From assembly GCA_903892515.1 (NCBI GenBank), contig CAITIS010000112.1, positions 1 to 40,859 on the forward strand: a stretch of 40,859 bases of DNA, in the 5' to 3' direction. This DNA is from an uncultured Planctomycetota bacterium. Lineage in GTDB: Bacteria; Planctomycetota; Phycisphaerae; SM23-33. The notes under the pieces are model-generated. The model made no database searches. It was not told the origin of the DNA and saw only the letters and a program-made list of their open reading frames with translations. The translations under genes were made by a program, and so were the position numbers. Shown one piece after another: positions 8,450-16,444 of the stretch (position 1 is its first letter; every line of letters begins with the position of its first letter).

Positions 8450-8728
8450 GTGAAAGCCGCTGATCGCAAGAGCAAGGCCGCACTGCTGGGCGTGGGCCTG
8501 GACAACAAGGACGGGCATACCCGCGTGACGCGCGGCGAAAACTTCGTGCTGGCCGGTGGCAGCCACGAGACGCACGAACTGATGCAGGAACAGTGCATCA
8601 AGTTCAACGAGAAACTCTCACGCCGCGGCAAACAACTCGAACAGCTCCAGCGGAACGAGTTCCTCGACCTCGCGGCCGAGTGCAAGATGAACGTCGTCGT
8701 GCCGAAGGACAAGAACGACAAGTCGTAG
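8450..8728 (+). CDS. Conserved small protein, function unknown
   Basis: The 92-residue charged soluble protein contains DGHTRVTRGENFVLAGGSHE and a helical second half (LMQEQCIKFNEKLSRRGKQL). It resembles short uncharacterised planctomycete proteins that share a GHxRiTrgenF...GGSeetHe..qe pattern; this is from recollection. There are no membrane segments or signal peptide. The start is GTG, supported by GGAG. The next gene (nth) is convergent. No function can be assigned. Confidence 0.7.
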   Translation: MKAADRKSKAALLGVGLDNKDGHTRVTRGENFVLAGGSHETHELMQEQCIKFNEKLSRRGKQLEQLQRNEFLDLAAECKMNVVVPKDKNDKS

Positions 8729-8760
8729 GTCATAGGCCGTAGGGAAAAAGAGTACTACAG

Positions 8761-8788
8761 GGGCGCGTGCAACGAGTTGCACGCCCTA
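8761..8788. repeat. Palindrome between convergent genes
   Basis: GGGCGCGTGCAAC and GTTGCACGCCC form a nearly perfect stem with a two-base loop, halfway between the stop codons of the small conserved gene and nth. It could act as a transcript end for both strands, but there is no T-tract. Confidence 0.5.
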
Positions 8789-8805
8789 CCGCTTAGTGGC
8801 TCGCT

Positions 8806-9486
8806 CTAGGGCAATCGCCGGCTGGGGCAGATATCGGCCAGGCAGCAGGCTTCACAGCGCGGGGTGATGGCTCGGCAGGTCTTTCGGCCGTGCTCGATCA
8901 GCAGCACGTGCATTTCGTACCGTGACCGCGGCGGTATCAGCGGCGTCAGCTCTTCCTGTGCCCGCGACGCGGAGACGGCCTTGCCCAGCAGCCCAAGCCG
9001 GATCGCAATTCGGTGGATGTGCGTATCGACGGGAAACACCGGCCGGTCGAAGGCAAAGAGCAGCACGCACGCCGCCGTCTTGGGGCCGATGCCATCGAGG
9101 CCGCAGAGGTACTGCATCGCCTGATCGACAGGCATGTCGCCCAGGAAGCCCAGGGACAGCCTTCCGCTAGGGTGGTCGCGCCGAATCCTGCTCAAGATGG
9201 CCTTGATGCGCGGGGCCTTGATCTGCGACAGGCCGCTGACGCGGATGGCTCGCTCGATCTCGCCCACCGCGGCGTTGGCGACTGCCGGCCAGGAGCGGAA
9301 TCGCCGCCAAAGCTGCCGAAAACCGGCCGATGAATTCTTGTGCGAGGTGTTCTGCGACAGGATCGTCGCCACCAGTTCCCCCACCGACGAGCCCGTCGGC
9401 TTATTTGTCTGCCGGCCATACGCCCGCCTCAGCCGGCGCAGCACGCCAGTCAGTCGGCGTTTTGGTTTGGGCGTGGCAACAGCCAT
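8806..9486 (-). CDS. Endonuclease III-like DNA glycosylase (HhH-GPD)
   Basis: This base-excision repair enzyme removes damaged pyrimidines (or mismatched bases) and nicks the DNA. The 226-residue protein has the helix-hairpin-helix LDGIGPKTAA with catalytic Lys136 and the following VDTHIHR with Asp154. The [4Fe-4S] loop is Cys204-x6-Cys211-x2-Cys214-x5-Cys220, which is the classic spacing. The ATG at 9486 is preferred over an upstream GTG because GGGAG lies nine bases before it; the upstream extension also runs into a repeat. It follows tatC on the same strand with an 84-base gap. Its exact substrate class (Nth, or a related subgroup such as thymine glycosylases) is not resolved. Confidence 0.88.
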   Translation of the reverse strand: MAVATPKPKRRLTGVLRRLRRAYGRQTNKPTGSSVGELVATILSQNTSHKNSSAGFRQLWRRFRSWPAVANAAVGEIERAIRVSGLSQIKAPRIKAILSRIRRDHPSGRLSLGFLGDMPVDQAMQYLCGLDGIGPKTAACVLLFAFDRPVFPVDTHIHRIAIRLGLLGKAVSASRAQEELTPLIPPRSRYEMHVLLIEHGRKTCRAITPRCEACCLADICPSRRLP

Positions 9487-9499
9487 CTGCGGCGCTCCC

Positions 9500-9553
9500 G
9501 GTGGCACAGCTTTTCAAGCTGTGCGGTCACAGGCTCGAAAGCCTGTGCCACTC
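9500..9553. repeat. Double-hairpin repeat between tatC and nth
   Basis: Two hairpins stand side by side: GCACAGCTT/AAGCTGTGC (9504-9524) and CACAGGCT/AGCCTGTG (9528-9547). The block begins with GGTGGCACAG and ends with GTGCCAC. A close relative is at 29001-29053. Because tatC and nth are on the same strand, it may form structure in their shared transcript. Confidence 0.7.
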
Positions 9554-9570
9554 AAGGCTATTCAAGCAAG

Positions 9571-10452
9571 TTACGACGGCGGTTCGTGGGCCGAGACGAC
9601 GATTTCATCTGAGGGCTTGGGCGGCGGCGGCTTGGCCAGGGCCAGGCCGACTTCGTACAGCAGGTACATCGGCAGGGCCATGGCCATCATGGTCATGACA
9701 TCCGGCGTGGGCGAGATGATCGCCGCCAGCACCACGATGCAGAAGAACACGTACTTTCTAAACTTCTTGAGCTTCTCACGTTTCAAGATTCCCACGCGGA
9801 CCAGCAGAATCACCACCAGCGGCATCTCGAAGGCCAGCCCAAAGACCAGGCTGACCATGCATATGAAGGAGATGTAGTCGTTCAGCGACAGCCATGGCCG
9901 GACGCCCGCCGCCTCTGCGACTGGCTGGCTGGTGACCACGCCGTGCTCGCCGGTGTGCTCGACAAGCCTGGTCATCCAGTGCATCCAGCTGGGCACCTCC
10001 GGCGTTGGGAAGGCCGTCTGCCCGAAGAGCATGAGATACCGCACGATTAACGGCGAGATCAGAACGAAGAAGAAAGCCACGCCCAGCAGAAACAGCCCCA
10101 CGGCCGGCAGGAAGAACTTCCCAAGCACGCGGCGTTCCTTGGGGTACAGGCCGGCCCCGATGAACATCCAAAGCTGATACAAAATGTACGGCGAGGCAAT
10201 GATGCAGCCCGCCACCAGGGCCACGGTGAAGTACGTGGTGACGGCCTGCGGCAACGAACTGTAGTACACTGAAGGCGGCTGTCCGGCTGAGCCTGCGGCC
10301 AGCGGATAGAAAAGCATCGCCAAGATGCTCTTGGTGAAGATGAAGGCGACGATCACGCCCACGGCCAGCCCGGCTACCGCGCGGATCAGACGCCGACGAA
10401 GGTCGTCGATGTGCTCCGCCAGCGCCATCTTTCGCTCTGACTCTGCCTTCAT
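9571..10452 (-). CDS. tatC: Sec-independent protein translocase TatC
   Basis: TatC is the membrane receptor of the twin-arginine pathway, which exports folded proteins. The N-terminus has the conserved EHIDDLRRRLIRA and several hydrophobic helices follow, including SPYILYQLWMFIGAGLYPKE with the essential F and E region. The late segment FGLAFEMPLVVILL, then RKYVFFCIVVLAAIISPTPDV, is the family's C-terminal signature. At 293 residues it is longer than Escherichia coli TatC. The extra length is mostly a periplasmic loop of about 45 residues around WMTRLVEHTGEHG and a Pro-rich cytoplasmic tail. No tatA or tatB is in the window. A -10-like TATAAG lies about 40 bases upstream. Confidence 0.96.
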   Translation of the reverse strand: MKAESERKMALAEHIDDLRRRLIRAVAGLAVGVIVAFIFTKSILAMLFYPLAAGSAGQPPSVYYSSLPQAVTTYFTVALVAGCIIASPYILYQLWMFIGAGLYPKERRVLGKFFLPAVGLFLLGVAFFFVLISPLIVRYLMLFGQTAFPTPEVPSWMHWMTRLVEHTGEHGVVTSQPVAEAAGVRPWLSLNDYISFICMVSLVFGLAFEMPLVVILLVRVGILKREKLKKFRKYVFFCIVVLAAIISPTPDVMTMMAMALPMYLLYEVGLALAKPPPPKPSDEIVVSAHEPPS

Positions 10453-10645
10453 GCCTGGGTCGTCCGCCTCTTCCGGTGCCGTCTTATACTTCTCTTACGC
10501 CGCCCGAGCTGTGGGTGGCATGGTCAATCGCGTTGTTTGCGATGACCATGCTGACAACGACGCTGGCAGCGTGACCATGGTCGCCGACCACACAATGCGA
10601 CGGCTAACCATTCCACACAAGTATAGCCGGCCAAAGGCGTTGGCG
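10453..10645. repeat. tatC upstream region with palindromes
   Basis: This contains GGGTGGCATGGTCAATCGC mirrored by GCGATGACCATGC (about 10513-10551) and GGCAGCGTGACCATGG (about 10563-10580). Both belong to the ATGGTCA palindrome group. The part nearest tatC (10453-10500) holds its probable promoter. Confidence 0.55.
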
Positions 10646-11545
10646 TCAGGGAGCCTTTCGGGTGGTGGCGGCAGGCTTGGTGTGTGGCGCTGAGGCCTTC
10701 GGGGTCGCTGCCGCCTTGGTGGCTGTGGCCGCGGCACAGTGGGAGATGCGGTTGATCGTGGCGGAGTCCCATCGATCGGACATGATCAGCGGGCTGACGT
10801 AGTTGGCGACGAATTCCGACGCCCCGCTGCTGAGGTGCCCGCCGCCAAAGCCGCTCTTTTCCATCTGCTCGTTCCAGCACACCTGGTAGAGTTTCTGGTA
10901 CGGCGGGCAGTTGGGCGGGACCCGGAAGCCGGCCTGCCCGGCAGAGGCGCTGTGCTTGCCGTCCATGGTGCCCATCACCGTCGTGCCGAAGCCCAGGAAC
11001 ATGAAGTCGCCAGGCGAATAGAAACTCACCACTCCCCGGCTGCTCTTGAGCAGCGCCTCGTCCATGCGATACTCCGGCGAGATCGAGGCCGCCAGCAGAA
11101 TGATGCCGTCGACCTGCCGCCGCGAGGGCATGGCCTCAGCGATCCACAGCGCCATCGCCCCGCCGCCGCTCTGGCCCACCAGCACCACCGGCCTCCCCGG
11201 ATGCGTGTACTGGTAGCGCGTGATGCGCAGGGCGATCTCCTCGGCCCGCTGCCGGTTGCGGCCTTCGGTCATCTGGCTGACGCCCACCAGCATGAGGGTC
11301 CAGTCGTTGAGCTCGATGGCGCAATCCACGCCGCCGGCGTTGATGCCTTCGCATATCTTGTCGTTGAAGATGCTCCGGCCTTCCACGCCCGTCAGCACGA
11401 TCACCAAGCCCTTTTCCAGGCGCTCGGGATCGACGTAGGCCTGCTTGTCGCCTTGCCAGGCCTTGTACGGAATTGCCAGAACGTCACACCCGCCGCAGAC
11501 AACCGCGGCCAGGCACAGCAGAGTCAATAACATCAGGCTTCGCAT
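10646..11545 (-). CDS. Alpha/beta-hydrolase-like lipoprotein
   Basis: The 299-residue protein starts with a signal sequence whose end VVCGGC suggests a lipidated Cys20, although Cys at the -3 position is unusual. An alpha/beta-hydrolase fold follows, with VVLVGQSGGG as the nucleophile elbow (GxSxG). An extended Ala/Lys/Thr/Pro-rich tail ends the protein. The late GGHLS is a candidate for the catalytic His region and the acid is not clear. It is likely anchored to a membrane and faces the periplasm. Substrate is unknown. The start codon lies eight bases after an extended -10 TGG-TAGAAT, so the mRNA may be leaderless. Downstream on the same strand is tatC. Confidence 0.7.
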   Translation of the reverse strand: MRSLMLLTLLCLAAVVCGGCDVLAIPYKAWQGDKQAYVDPERLEKGLVIVLTGVEGRSIFNDKICEGINAGGVDCAIELNDWTLMLVGVSQMTEGRNRQRAEEIALRITRYQYTHPGRPVVLVGQSGGGAMALWIAEAMPSRRQVDGIILLAASISPEYRMDEALLKSSRGVVSFYSPGDFMFLGFGTTVMGTMDGKHSASAGQAGFRVPPNCPPYQKLYQVCWNEQMEKSGFGGGHLSSGASEFVANYVSPLIMSDRWDSATINRISHCAAATATKAAATPKASAPHTKPAATTRKAP

Positions 11546-11553
11546 AGAGGTCT

Positions 11554-11562
11554 ATTCTACCA
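11554..11562 (-). promoter_or_regulatory. Extended -10 of the lipoprotein gene
   Basis: On the minus strand TGG-TAGAAT stands exactly eight bases before the ATG at 11545, with no Shine-Dalgarno in between. Its -35 position falls in the GGGCATA tandem repeat. Confidence 0.4.
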
Positions 11563-11576
11563 AAGAGGCACGTGAA

Positions 11577-11629
11577 GGGCATAGGGCATAGGGCATAGGG
11601 CATAGGGCATAGGGCATAGGGCATAGGGG
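11577..11629 (+). repeat. GGGCATA heptamer tandem repeat
   Basis: Seven perfect copies of GGGCATA (11577-11625) end in GGGG. They fill most of the gap between purM and the lipoprotein gene. Shorter or mixed versions occur near 1187, 18505-18530 and 24122-24150. A seven-base perfect tandem is prone to slippage, so copy number may vary between strains. Confidence 0.9.
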
Positions 11630-11650
11630 ACAGCTCAACCCGCAATTCGC

Positions 11651-12742
11651 TTACGACCATTGCAGGTCCGGGCCGCCCTTGACGATCTTGCCGGCCACCC
11701 AGGCCCGCTCGCCCAAGTCCAGCAGTCGGCGCATGATCGGGTTGGCGTAGGCCGGGGCCACCACCATCACAAAGCCGATGCCCATGTTGAAGACGCGGAA
11801 CATTTCCAGGTCGTCCACCGGCCCGGCCTTGGCGATCAGGCGGAAGATGCCCGGCATGGGCCAACTCGCCCGCTTGAGTCGGGCCGTCAGCCCCTCAGGC
11901 AGCACGCGCGGCAGGTTGCCACCGATGCCGCCGCCGGTGATGTGCGCCATCGCCCGCACCACGCGCCGGCGCTTGTACGTCTTTAAGATTTCCATGGCGC
12001 TCTTGACGTAAATCCGCGTCGGTTCGAGCATCGCTTCGGCCACGGTCTTGCCTTCGAGTTCGCTCGGCCGGTCGGTGAGCTTCAAGCCCGCGCGGTCGAA
12101 AATCACCCGCCGCGCCAGCCCGTAGCCGTTGGAGTGCAGCCCGCTGGAGGCCAGCGCGATCACCACGTCGCCCGCCTGCACGGTTCCGCCACTGATGATC
12201 CGCCGCCGCTCGACCACGCCGATAGAAAAGCCGGCCATGTCGAACTCTTCGCGCTTGTAGAAGTCGGGCATCTCGGCCGTCTCGCCGCCCAGCAGGGCAC
12301 AGCCGGATTGCAGGCAACCGGCCGACACGCCGGCGATGATCTCCTTCATCCGGGAAGGGTCCAGCCGGCCGACGCCGAGATAGTCCAGGAAGAACAGCGG
12401 CTCGGCGCCCGTGCAGATCAGGTCATTGACGTTCATGGCCACCAGGTCGATGCCGACGGTATCGACCTTGCCCGCCATGAAGGCGACCTTGAGCTTGGTG
12501 CCCACGCCGTCGCAGCAGCCCACCAGCACGGGATCCTTGTAGTTCATCTTCAGCAGCCGCTGCGGGAAGTCGAGGCTGAACAGCCCCGCAAACCCGCCAT
12601 ACGGTCCCAGCACGCGCGGCGAATAGGTCCGCTGGACCATGTCGCGAATGCCTTCGACCATCTCGTCGCCGGCGTCAATGTTGACCCCGGCCTGAGCGTA
12701 TGTCATGGACCGACCCGATGCGATGGACTTCGATTTTGCCAT
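11651..12742 (-). CDS. purM: Phosphoribosylformylglycinamidine cyclo-ligase (AIR synthetase)
   Basis: PurM closes the imidazole ring of purines, converting FGAM and ATP to AIR. The 363-residue protein has DGVGTKLK (78-85), MNVNDLICTGAEPLFFLDY, LLGGETAEMP and, later, HITGGGIGGNLPR, all typical of the PurM/PurL ATP-binding fold. Length is slightly above the 345 of Escherichia coli. The start lies eight bases after a -10-like TATTAT (12751-12756), again with no Shine-Dalgarno. No other pur gene is adjacent, so it is a dispersed housekeeping gene. Confidence 0.97.
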   Translation of the reverse strand: MAKSKSIASGRSMTYAQAGVNIDAGDEMVEGIRDMVQRTYSPRVLGPYGGFAGLFSLDFPQRLLKMNYKDPVLVGCCDGVGTKLKVAFMAGKVDTVGIDLVAMNVNDLICTGAEPLFFLDYLGVGRLDPSRMKEIIAGVSAGCLQSGCALLGGETAEMPDFYKREEFDMAGFSIGVVERRRIISGGTVQAGDVVIALASSGLHSNGYGLARRVIFDRAGLKLTDRPSELEGKTVAEAMLEPTRIYVKSAMEILKTYKRRRVVRAMAHITGGGIGGNLPRVLPEGLTARLKRASWPMPGIFRLIAKAGPVDDLEMFRVFNMGIGFVMVVAPAYANPIMRRLLDLGERAWVAGKIVKGGPDLQWS

Positions 12743-12750
12743 AGGCCTAG

Positions 12751-12756
12751 ATAATA
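12751..12756 (-). promoter_or_regulatory. -10 box just upstream of purM
   Basis: TATTAT on the minus strand is followed by eight bases and the start codon at 12742. The -35 position is poor. This is one of four genes here with a -10 immediately before the start, suggesting leaderless transcripts. Confidence 0.3.
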
Positions 12757-12786
12757 GCCAAGCCGTCAGTCCGGCGAAAGGGGTTC

Positions 12787-13168
12787 TAACGCGAAAGGCT
12801 TAGCCATGGAGAGCACGGAGAGACACAAAGACTCAAACCACAAAGGGCACAAAGAACGGAACTGGGTGCCGTGGTTTGCGCAGCGAAGCGAAGCAACCAC
12901 GCGACACGCCGCCTGAGTGCGGTAGGGTCGTTCGCATAGGTAGAGCCGCAACGGCGCGGCTCAACCTATGGCACCCGTGGCTGTGGCACGTGTGGCGTGG
13001 CGCCCATCGGCGTCTGAACATGGTCACGCCAACAGCGAGACCATGCCACCCCTTTGTGGCTGGGCATTTTTCCGCCTTTTGTGAACCCTTGCTTTGTGCC
13101 CTTTGTGGTTCGGCACTTCTTTGTCGTTCGCCTCTTTCTCTCCGTGACCTTCGTGTCCTCCGTGGTTG
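12787..13168. repeat. Large inverted repeat holding other repeats in its loop
   Basis: The outer arms are CCACAAAGGGCACAAAG (12838-12854) and its exact complement (13092-13108). They are extended by GAGAGCACGGAGAG (left) and CTCTCCGTGACC...CTCCGTGG (right, to about 13168). Between the arms sit three other palindromes: GGTGCCGTGGTTTGCGCAG (about 12867-12902), GCATAGGTAGAGCCGC with GGCTCAACCTATGGCACC (about 12934-12976) and CATGGTCACGCC/GCGAGACCATGCCACCC (about 13018-13052). There is no gene in this 441-base gap. Confidence 0.75.
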
Positions 13169-13183
13169 CCTTTTCTCTTCTTC

Positions 13184-14152
13184 TTACAGGTGCTTGACTG
13201 CGTAGCGCAGCCCGGCGGTCACCTGGAAGGCGCCGCCGCCTTCGTGGCTGTTGAAGTCGTAGATGCGGATTTCCTTGGGGGTCTTGACGTTGTTGTACGC
13301 GGCGTAGACTGTGCTGGGCGGGCAGGTCACGTCCATCAGGCCAACGCTGAAGAGGCAGCGGGCCGAGATGCGCTTGGCGAAATTCACGCCGTCAAAATAG
13401 CTCAGTGTCTTGAGCACGGCCTCTTTCTGGCCGCGATGCACGGCCAGGTAGCGAACGATCTCGTTATAGGGATGCGAATCGGTGATGACGATGGCGCGGT
13501 CGTAGTGGCACAGGAACGGCACGTCGGCCCAGGCCAGCTTGACCTTCTTGCCTGCCAACGCCGCTGCCGCCAGCGTGATGCCCCCGCCCTGGCTGCCGCC
13601 CATCACCCCGATGCGCTTGGGATCGACGGAGGGGTTGGAAGCGGCCGCCTCGACGGCCCGGGCGGCGTCGGTGAAGACGCGGCGGTAGTAATATGTTTCC
13701 CTGGACCCGATGCCGCGCGTCATGAAGCCGGGGTACTGCGGGCCGGCCACGCCTTCGTCGGGCGTGTCGCCCGTGCCCCAGGCTGAACCCTGGCCGCGGG
13801 TGTCCATGGCGAAAAGGGCAAAGCCTGCCATCACCGGGGCCAGAAAGTCAGTGGGAAAGCCGCGCCCGCCGCCGTAGCCGATGAACTGGACCATGCACGG
13901 CAGCGGCGCCTTCTGCCCAGCGGGCTTAAGGAACCAGCCCTTGATGGGCTGACCCATGAAGCCATTGAAGGTGACGTCGAAGACGTCGATGAGGTTGTAG
14001 ATGCTGTCCTTGACGCGTTCGAACCGGGCGTCCAGGGGGAACTTGGCTGAATCGGCGAGGGTCTGCTTCCAGAAGCGGTCGAAGTCAGCCGGCTCGGTGT
14101 TGGGGGCACGATACTTCTGCAATTGCGCCAGCGGCAGATCAAATAAGGCCAT
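13184..14152 (-). CDS. CE7 acetyl xylan esterase / cephalosporin-C deacetylase family
   Basis: Enzymes of this family remove acetyl groups from xylo-oligosaccharides and related esters. The 322-residue length equals that of known CE7 enzymes. All signatures are visible: RGQG (119-122), nucleophile elbow GGSQGG with Ser187, the acid in GLMDVTCPP (Asp274) and SHEGG with His303. Tyr93 in FIGYGG is placed to form the oxyanion hole. No signal peptide is seen, so the enzyme is probably intracellular. The start at 14152 is preferred because AGAAAGGCG precedes it; the upstream extension looks non-coding. It is a single gene, fitting a plant-polysaccharide diet together with the GH genes. Confidence 0.93.
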   Translation of the reverse strand: MALFDLPLAQLQKYRAPNTEPADFDRFWKQTLADSAKFPLDARFERVKDSIYNLIDVFDVTFNGFMGQPIKGWFLKPAGQKAPLPCMVQFIGYGGGRGFPTDFLAPVMAGFALFAMDTRGQGSAWGTGDTPDEGVAGPQYPGFMTRGIGSRETYYYRRVFTDAARAVEAAASNPSVDPKRIGVMGGSQGGGITLAAAALAGKKVKLAWADVPFLCHYDRAIVITDSHPYNEIVRYLAVHRGQKEAVLKTLSYFDGVNFAKRISARCLFSVGLMDVTCPPSTVYAAYNNVKTPKEIRIYDFNSHEGGGAFQVTAGLRYAVKHL

Positions 14153-14423
14153 GCTTGTCGCCTTTCTCTTTCTCTGGATTAAGAAGCGTGGATTATACGT
14201 CGCCGGGTGAGCCGCTGAAAGTCCACTCTGATGCGCAGTTCCACTCCAGAGCGCGCAGGTCGAGTGAGGAAACAAGCTCCCCAAACTGGCCGTGGTTCAC
14301 TGCCATCGGAACGTTGCCGAAACTGGAATAAAAGCCCTTGCGGCTTCCATGAAGCAGCGCACATGATGCTCGCATGGACAGAACGATACGGACGGATGAA
14401 CGGTTCCCGCAAAGGAAGCGGCC

Positions 14424-15008
14424 ATGAAAGAGTTCATTCAACCATATGAACAATGGGTCAAGAGACTCAGGGACACGCCGGGGATCCTGGGTTCCTTTTC
14501 GGGGATCGTCTATCGCCAGTGCGCGCCGCAGTATGCCACCGGCAGGGATTTGTTGACCGGCGCGGGCAGCAGCAAGCATGGCGGCCGATGGAATCCCAGA
14601 GCGTTTAAGGCGGTCTACGCTAGCCTTTCGCCCGAGACGGCACTTGCAGAAGCCCTGCACCCGTTCCGCCACTATGGGTTTCCCGAATGGCAAGCAATGC
14701 CGCGTACTCTCGTGGCGGCTCAAGTCGGCTTTACCCGCACACTCGACCTCACCGATCCTCTGGTGCTGACGAAGCTGAGCATTCCCCGCGACCTGGTCTT
14801 TCAAGAACTGCAAAGGTATTGGCGCACCTTACAGGCCCCTGGCGGCGAAGGCTGGACTCAGCAAATTGGCCGGGCAGCTTTCAGTTCCGGCGTCCAAGCG
14901 CTGCTTGTGCCCTCTGCGGCCATATCTGCCGGCAAGAACGTCGTGTGGTTTCCGGACAATCTCGACGCCGCGAGTCAGGCAGTGCTTCTGAGGCCGGAGG
15001 ACCTGTAG
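14424..15008 (+). CDS. RES-domain toxin of a toxin-antitoxin pair
   Basis: RES toxins are ADP-ribosyltransferase-like proteins; characterised members deplete NAD+ in the cell. The 194-residue protein shows VYR (29-31), GGRWNP (53-58), VYAS followed by SPETALAE (64-76), and a late FSSGVQALLVPSA. These carry the Arg, Tyr/Glu and Ser positions that give the family its name. AAAGGAAG provides a good ribosome binding site. The Xre-type partner follows 80 bases downstream; the usual order is antitoxin first. An inverted repeat GTTCAT/ATGAAC overlaps the beginning of the gene (14432-14451) and might be an operator, but could be chance. Confidence 0.9.
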   Translation: MKEFIQPYEQWVKRLRDTPGILGSFSGIVYRQCAPQYATGRDLLTGAGSSKHGGRWNPRAFKAVYASLSPETALAEALHPFRHYGFPEWQAMPRTLVAAQVGFTRTLDLTDPLVLTKLSIPRDLVFQELQRYWRTLQAPGGEGWTQQIGRAAFSSGVQALLVPSAAISAGKNVVWFPDNLDAASQAVLLRPEDL

Positions 15009-15042
15009 GCGCCTAGTCCGCAATTTTTCCTGAAAATATGCA

Positions 15043-15056
15043 GAACGCAGTTCCAC
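15043..15056 (+). promoter_or_regulatory. Candidate operator before the antitoxin gene
   Basis: GAAC-GCA-GTTC (15043-15053) is a small inverted repeat 35 bases before the antitoxin start. The 11-mer CGCAGTTCCAC (15046-15056) also occurs at 14234-14244, upstream of the toxin gene. A shared binding site for the Xre protein would explain this. A -10-like GATACTAT follows at about 15062-15070, suggesting that the antitoxin can be transcribed on its own. Confidence 0.3.
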
Positions 15057-15088
15057 GGATGTGATACTATTGTGCAGAGGAGTGTCAC

Positions 15089-15466
15089 ATGCCTATTGCA
15101 CAGGACAAAAGGCCAAGGTCCGGGAGAGCAGGAGCAGCAAAGACGCCTTCTGCCGCATTGTCGCTGCGCAAGAAGCTTGGGGTGTCGCAGCGCGTCTTCG
15201 CCAGAATGATATCCCTCTCCGAACGCTCCCTGGCCGATCTCGAAAAGGGCCGACCTCAGAGCCAGTCCACTCAGCGTCGTCTGATGGAATTGGCACGATT
15301 ATATGAATCATTGGCAAGAGTCGTGCAGCCAGGGGTTATTGGCCAGTGGTTCCAAGAACCCAATCCGGCTTTTGACGGTCTAAAGCCGCTGGAAGTCGTG
15401 GAGCGCGGGCAAATCGATCGCCTCTGGGCGATGATCTACGATCTCCAGTCGGGCGCTCCAAGCTAA
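15089..15466 (+). CDS. Xre/MbcA-type antitoxin
   Basis: The 125-residue protein neutralises the RES toxin and probably represses the locus. Residues about 25-72 form a helix-turn-helix (LRKKLGVSQRVFARMISLSE then RSLADLEKG). Residues about 85-122 form the toxin-binding domain found in Xre/ParS/MbcA antitoxins (PNPAFDGLKPLEVVERGQ, then IDRLWAMIYDLQSG). The N-terminus is basic and Ala/Ser-rich. It starts with ATG inside a sequence GAGGAGTGTCAC that gives a fair ribosome binding site. Its genetic partner is the upstream toxin gene. Confidence 0.88.
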   Translation: MPIAQDKRPRSGRAGAAKTPSAALSLRKKLGVSQRVFARMISLSERSLADLEKGRPQSQSTQRRLMELARLYESLARVVQPGVIGQWFQEPNPAFDGLKPLEVVERGQIDRLWAMIYDLQSGAPS

Positions 15467-15617
15467 TCGGGCTCTGCCACGTACGCGGCCGGCCAGTCCG
15501 TTCCGACGATATTCCATCTTCGCCACAAGAGAGGTCACGCGCGCGGCTTGAGGAACGCGACGCCGCGCCAGGCATGCGGATATTTTGAGAATTCTCGGCC
15601 CTCTGCGTCCCGGGCTG

Positions 15618-16430
15618 TTACTCCACGCCTTTCAACAACTCCCCGACGAACGCGCCGACGTGCCCGACGATCTCAGCGAGTGGCTTGGCCTTGGCTTCGG
15701 TGATCCGCCGCACGATGGCTGAGCCCACGATGGCGCCGTCGGCCACCTGGCAGATGCTCGCCACCGTGGCGGCGTTGGAGATGCCAAAGCCCACGCACAC
15801 CGGCGTGGCCGTCTCGCGTTTGAGTTCCTGCACGGCCGAGATGGTGGCCTCGGGCAGGCGGTCGCGCTCGCCGGTGATGCCGGCGATGGACATGTAATAG
15901 ATGAACCCCCGGCTGTGGCGGGCGATCTCCACGCGCCGCTCTGCCGGCGTGGTCGGGGCGATCAGCATGATGTTCGCCAGACCCGCCGACGACGCCAGCG
16001 GCTCGAAGGTCTTGGCCTCCTCCAGCGGCAGGTCCGGCACGATCATGCCGTCAAAACCGGCTGACTTCGCGTCGGCGAGGAACTGCTTGACCCCGTGCCG
16101 AAACACGATGGAGTAGCTGATCATGCAGGCCAGGGCAAGCTGCCCGCCCTGCTCGCGATACTGCCGAATGGCCGCGAAGACCTGGGAGAGCTTCAGGCCC
16201 TTTTCCAGCGTCTCGGTGAACGAGGCCTGGATCACCGGCCCATCGGCAATGGGGTCGGAAAACGGGATGCCGATCTCGCACAGCCTCACGCCGCGGCGCT
16301 CAAAGTCGCGCAGCAACGCCACCGTCGCGTCGAGACTGGGATAGCCGGCCGTGAGGAATGGGGCCAGGATCTTTGCCTTTGCACCACCCGACCATATGCC
16401 CGAGATGCGGTTGTTCGCCACGTCGCTCAT
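15618..16430 (-). CDS. trpA: Tryptophan synthase alpha subunit
   Basis: TrpA cleaves indole-3-glycerol phosphate to indole, which passes through a tunnel to TrpB. The 270-residue TIM barrel has CEIGIPFSDPIADGP with catalytic Glu52 and Asp63 region, MIVPDLPLEE, and the phosphate-binding VGFGIS and GAIVGSAIV near the end. Start 16430 follows GAGG by a normal distance and gives the standard length. The frame extends 14 codons upstream into the methyltransferase, which is not part of the family. It is the last gene of trpB-methyltransferase-trpA. Confidence 0.97.
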   Translation of the reverse strand: MSDVANNRISGIWSGGAKAKILAPFLTAGYPSLDATVALLRDFERRGVRLCEIGIPFSDPIADGPVIQASFTETLEKGLKLSQVFAAIRQYREQGGQLALACMISYSIVFRHGVKQFLADAKSAGFDGMIVPDLPLEEAKTFEPLASSAGLANIMLIAPTTPAERRVEIARHSRGFIYYMSIAGITGERDRLPEATISAVQELKRETATPVCVGFGISNAATVASICQVADGAIVGSAIVRRITEAKAKPLAEIVGHVGAFVGELLKGVE

Positions 16431-16444
16431 TTGTCGCCTCGCAT

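Noticed and set aside
11577..11629. Possible CRISPR-like array
   Set aside because: The unit is seven bases with no spacers, so it is a simple tandem repeat.
13069..13175. Protein-like frame in the CTTTGTG-rich region
   Set aside because: Translation of purine/pyrimidine repeats that pair with 12807-12854.
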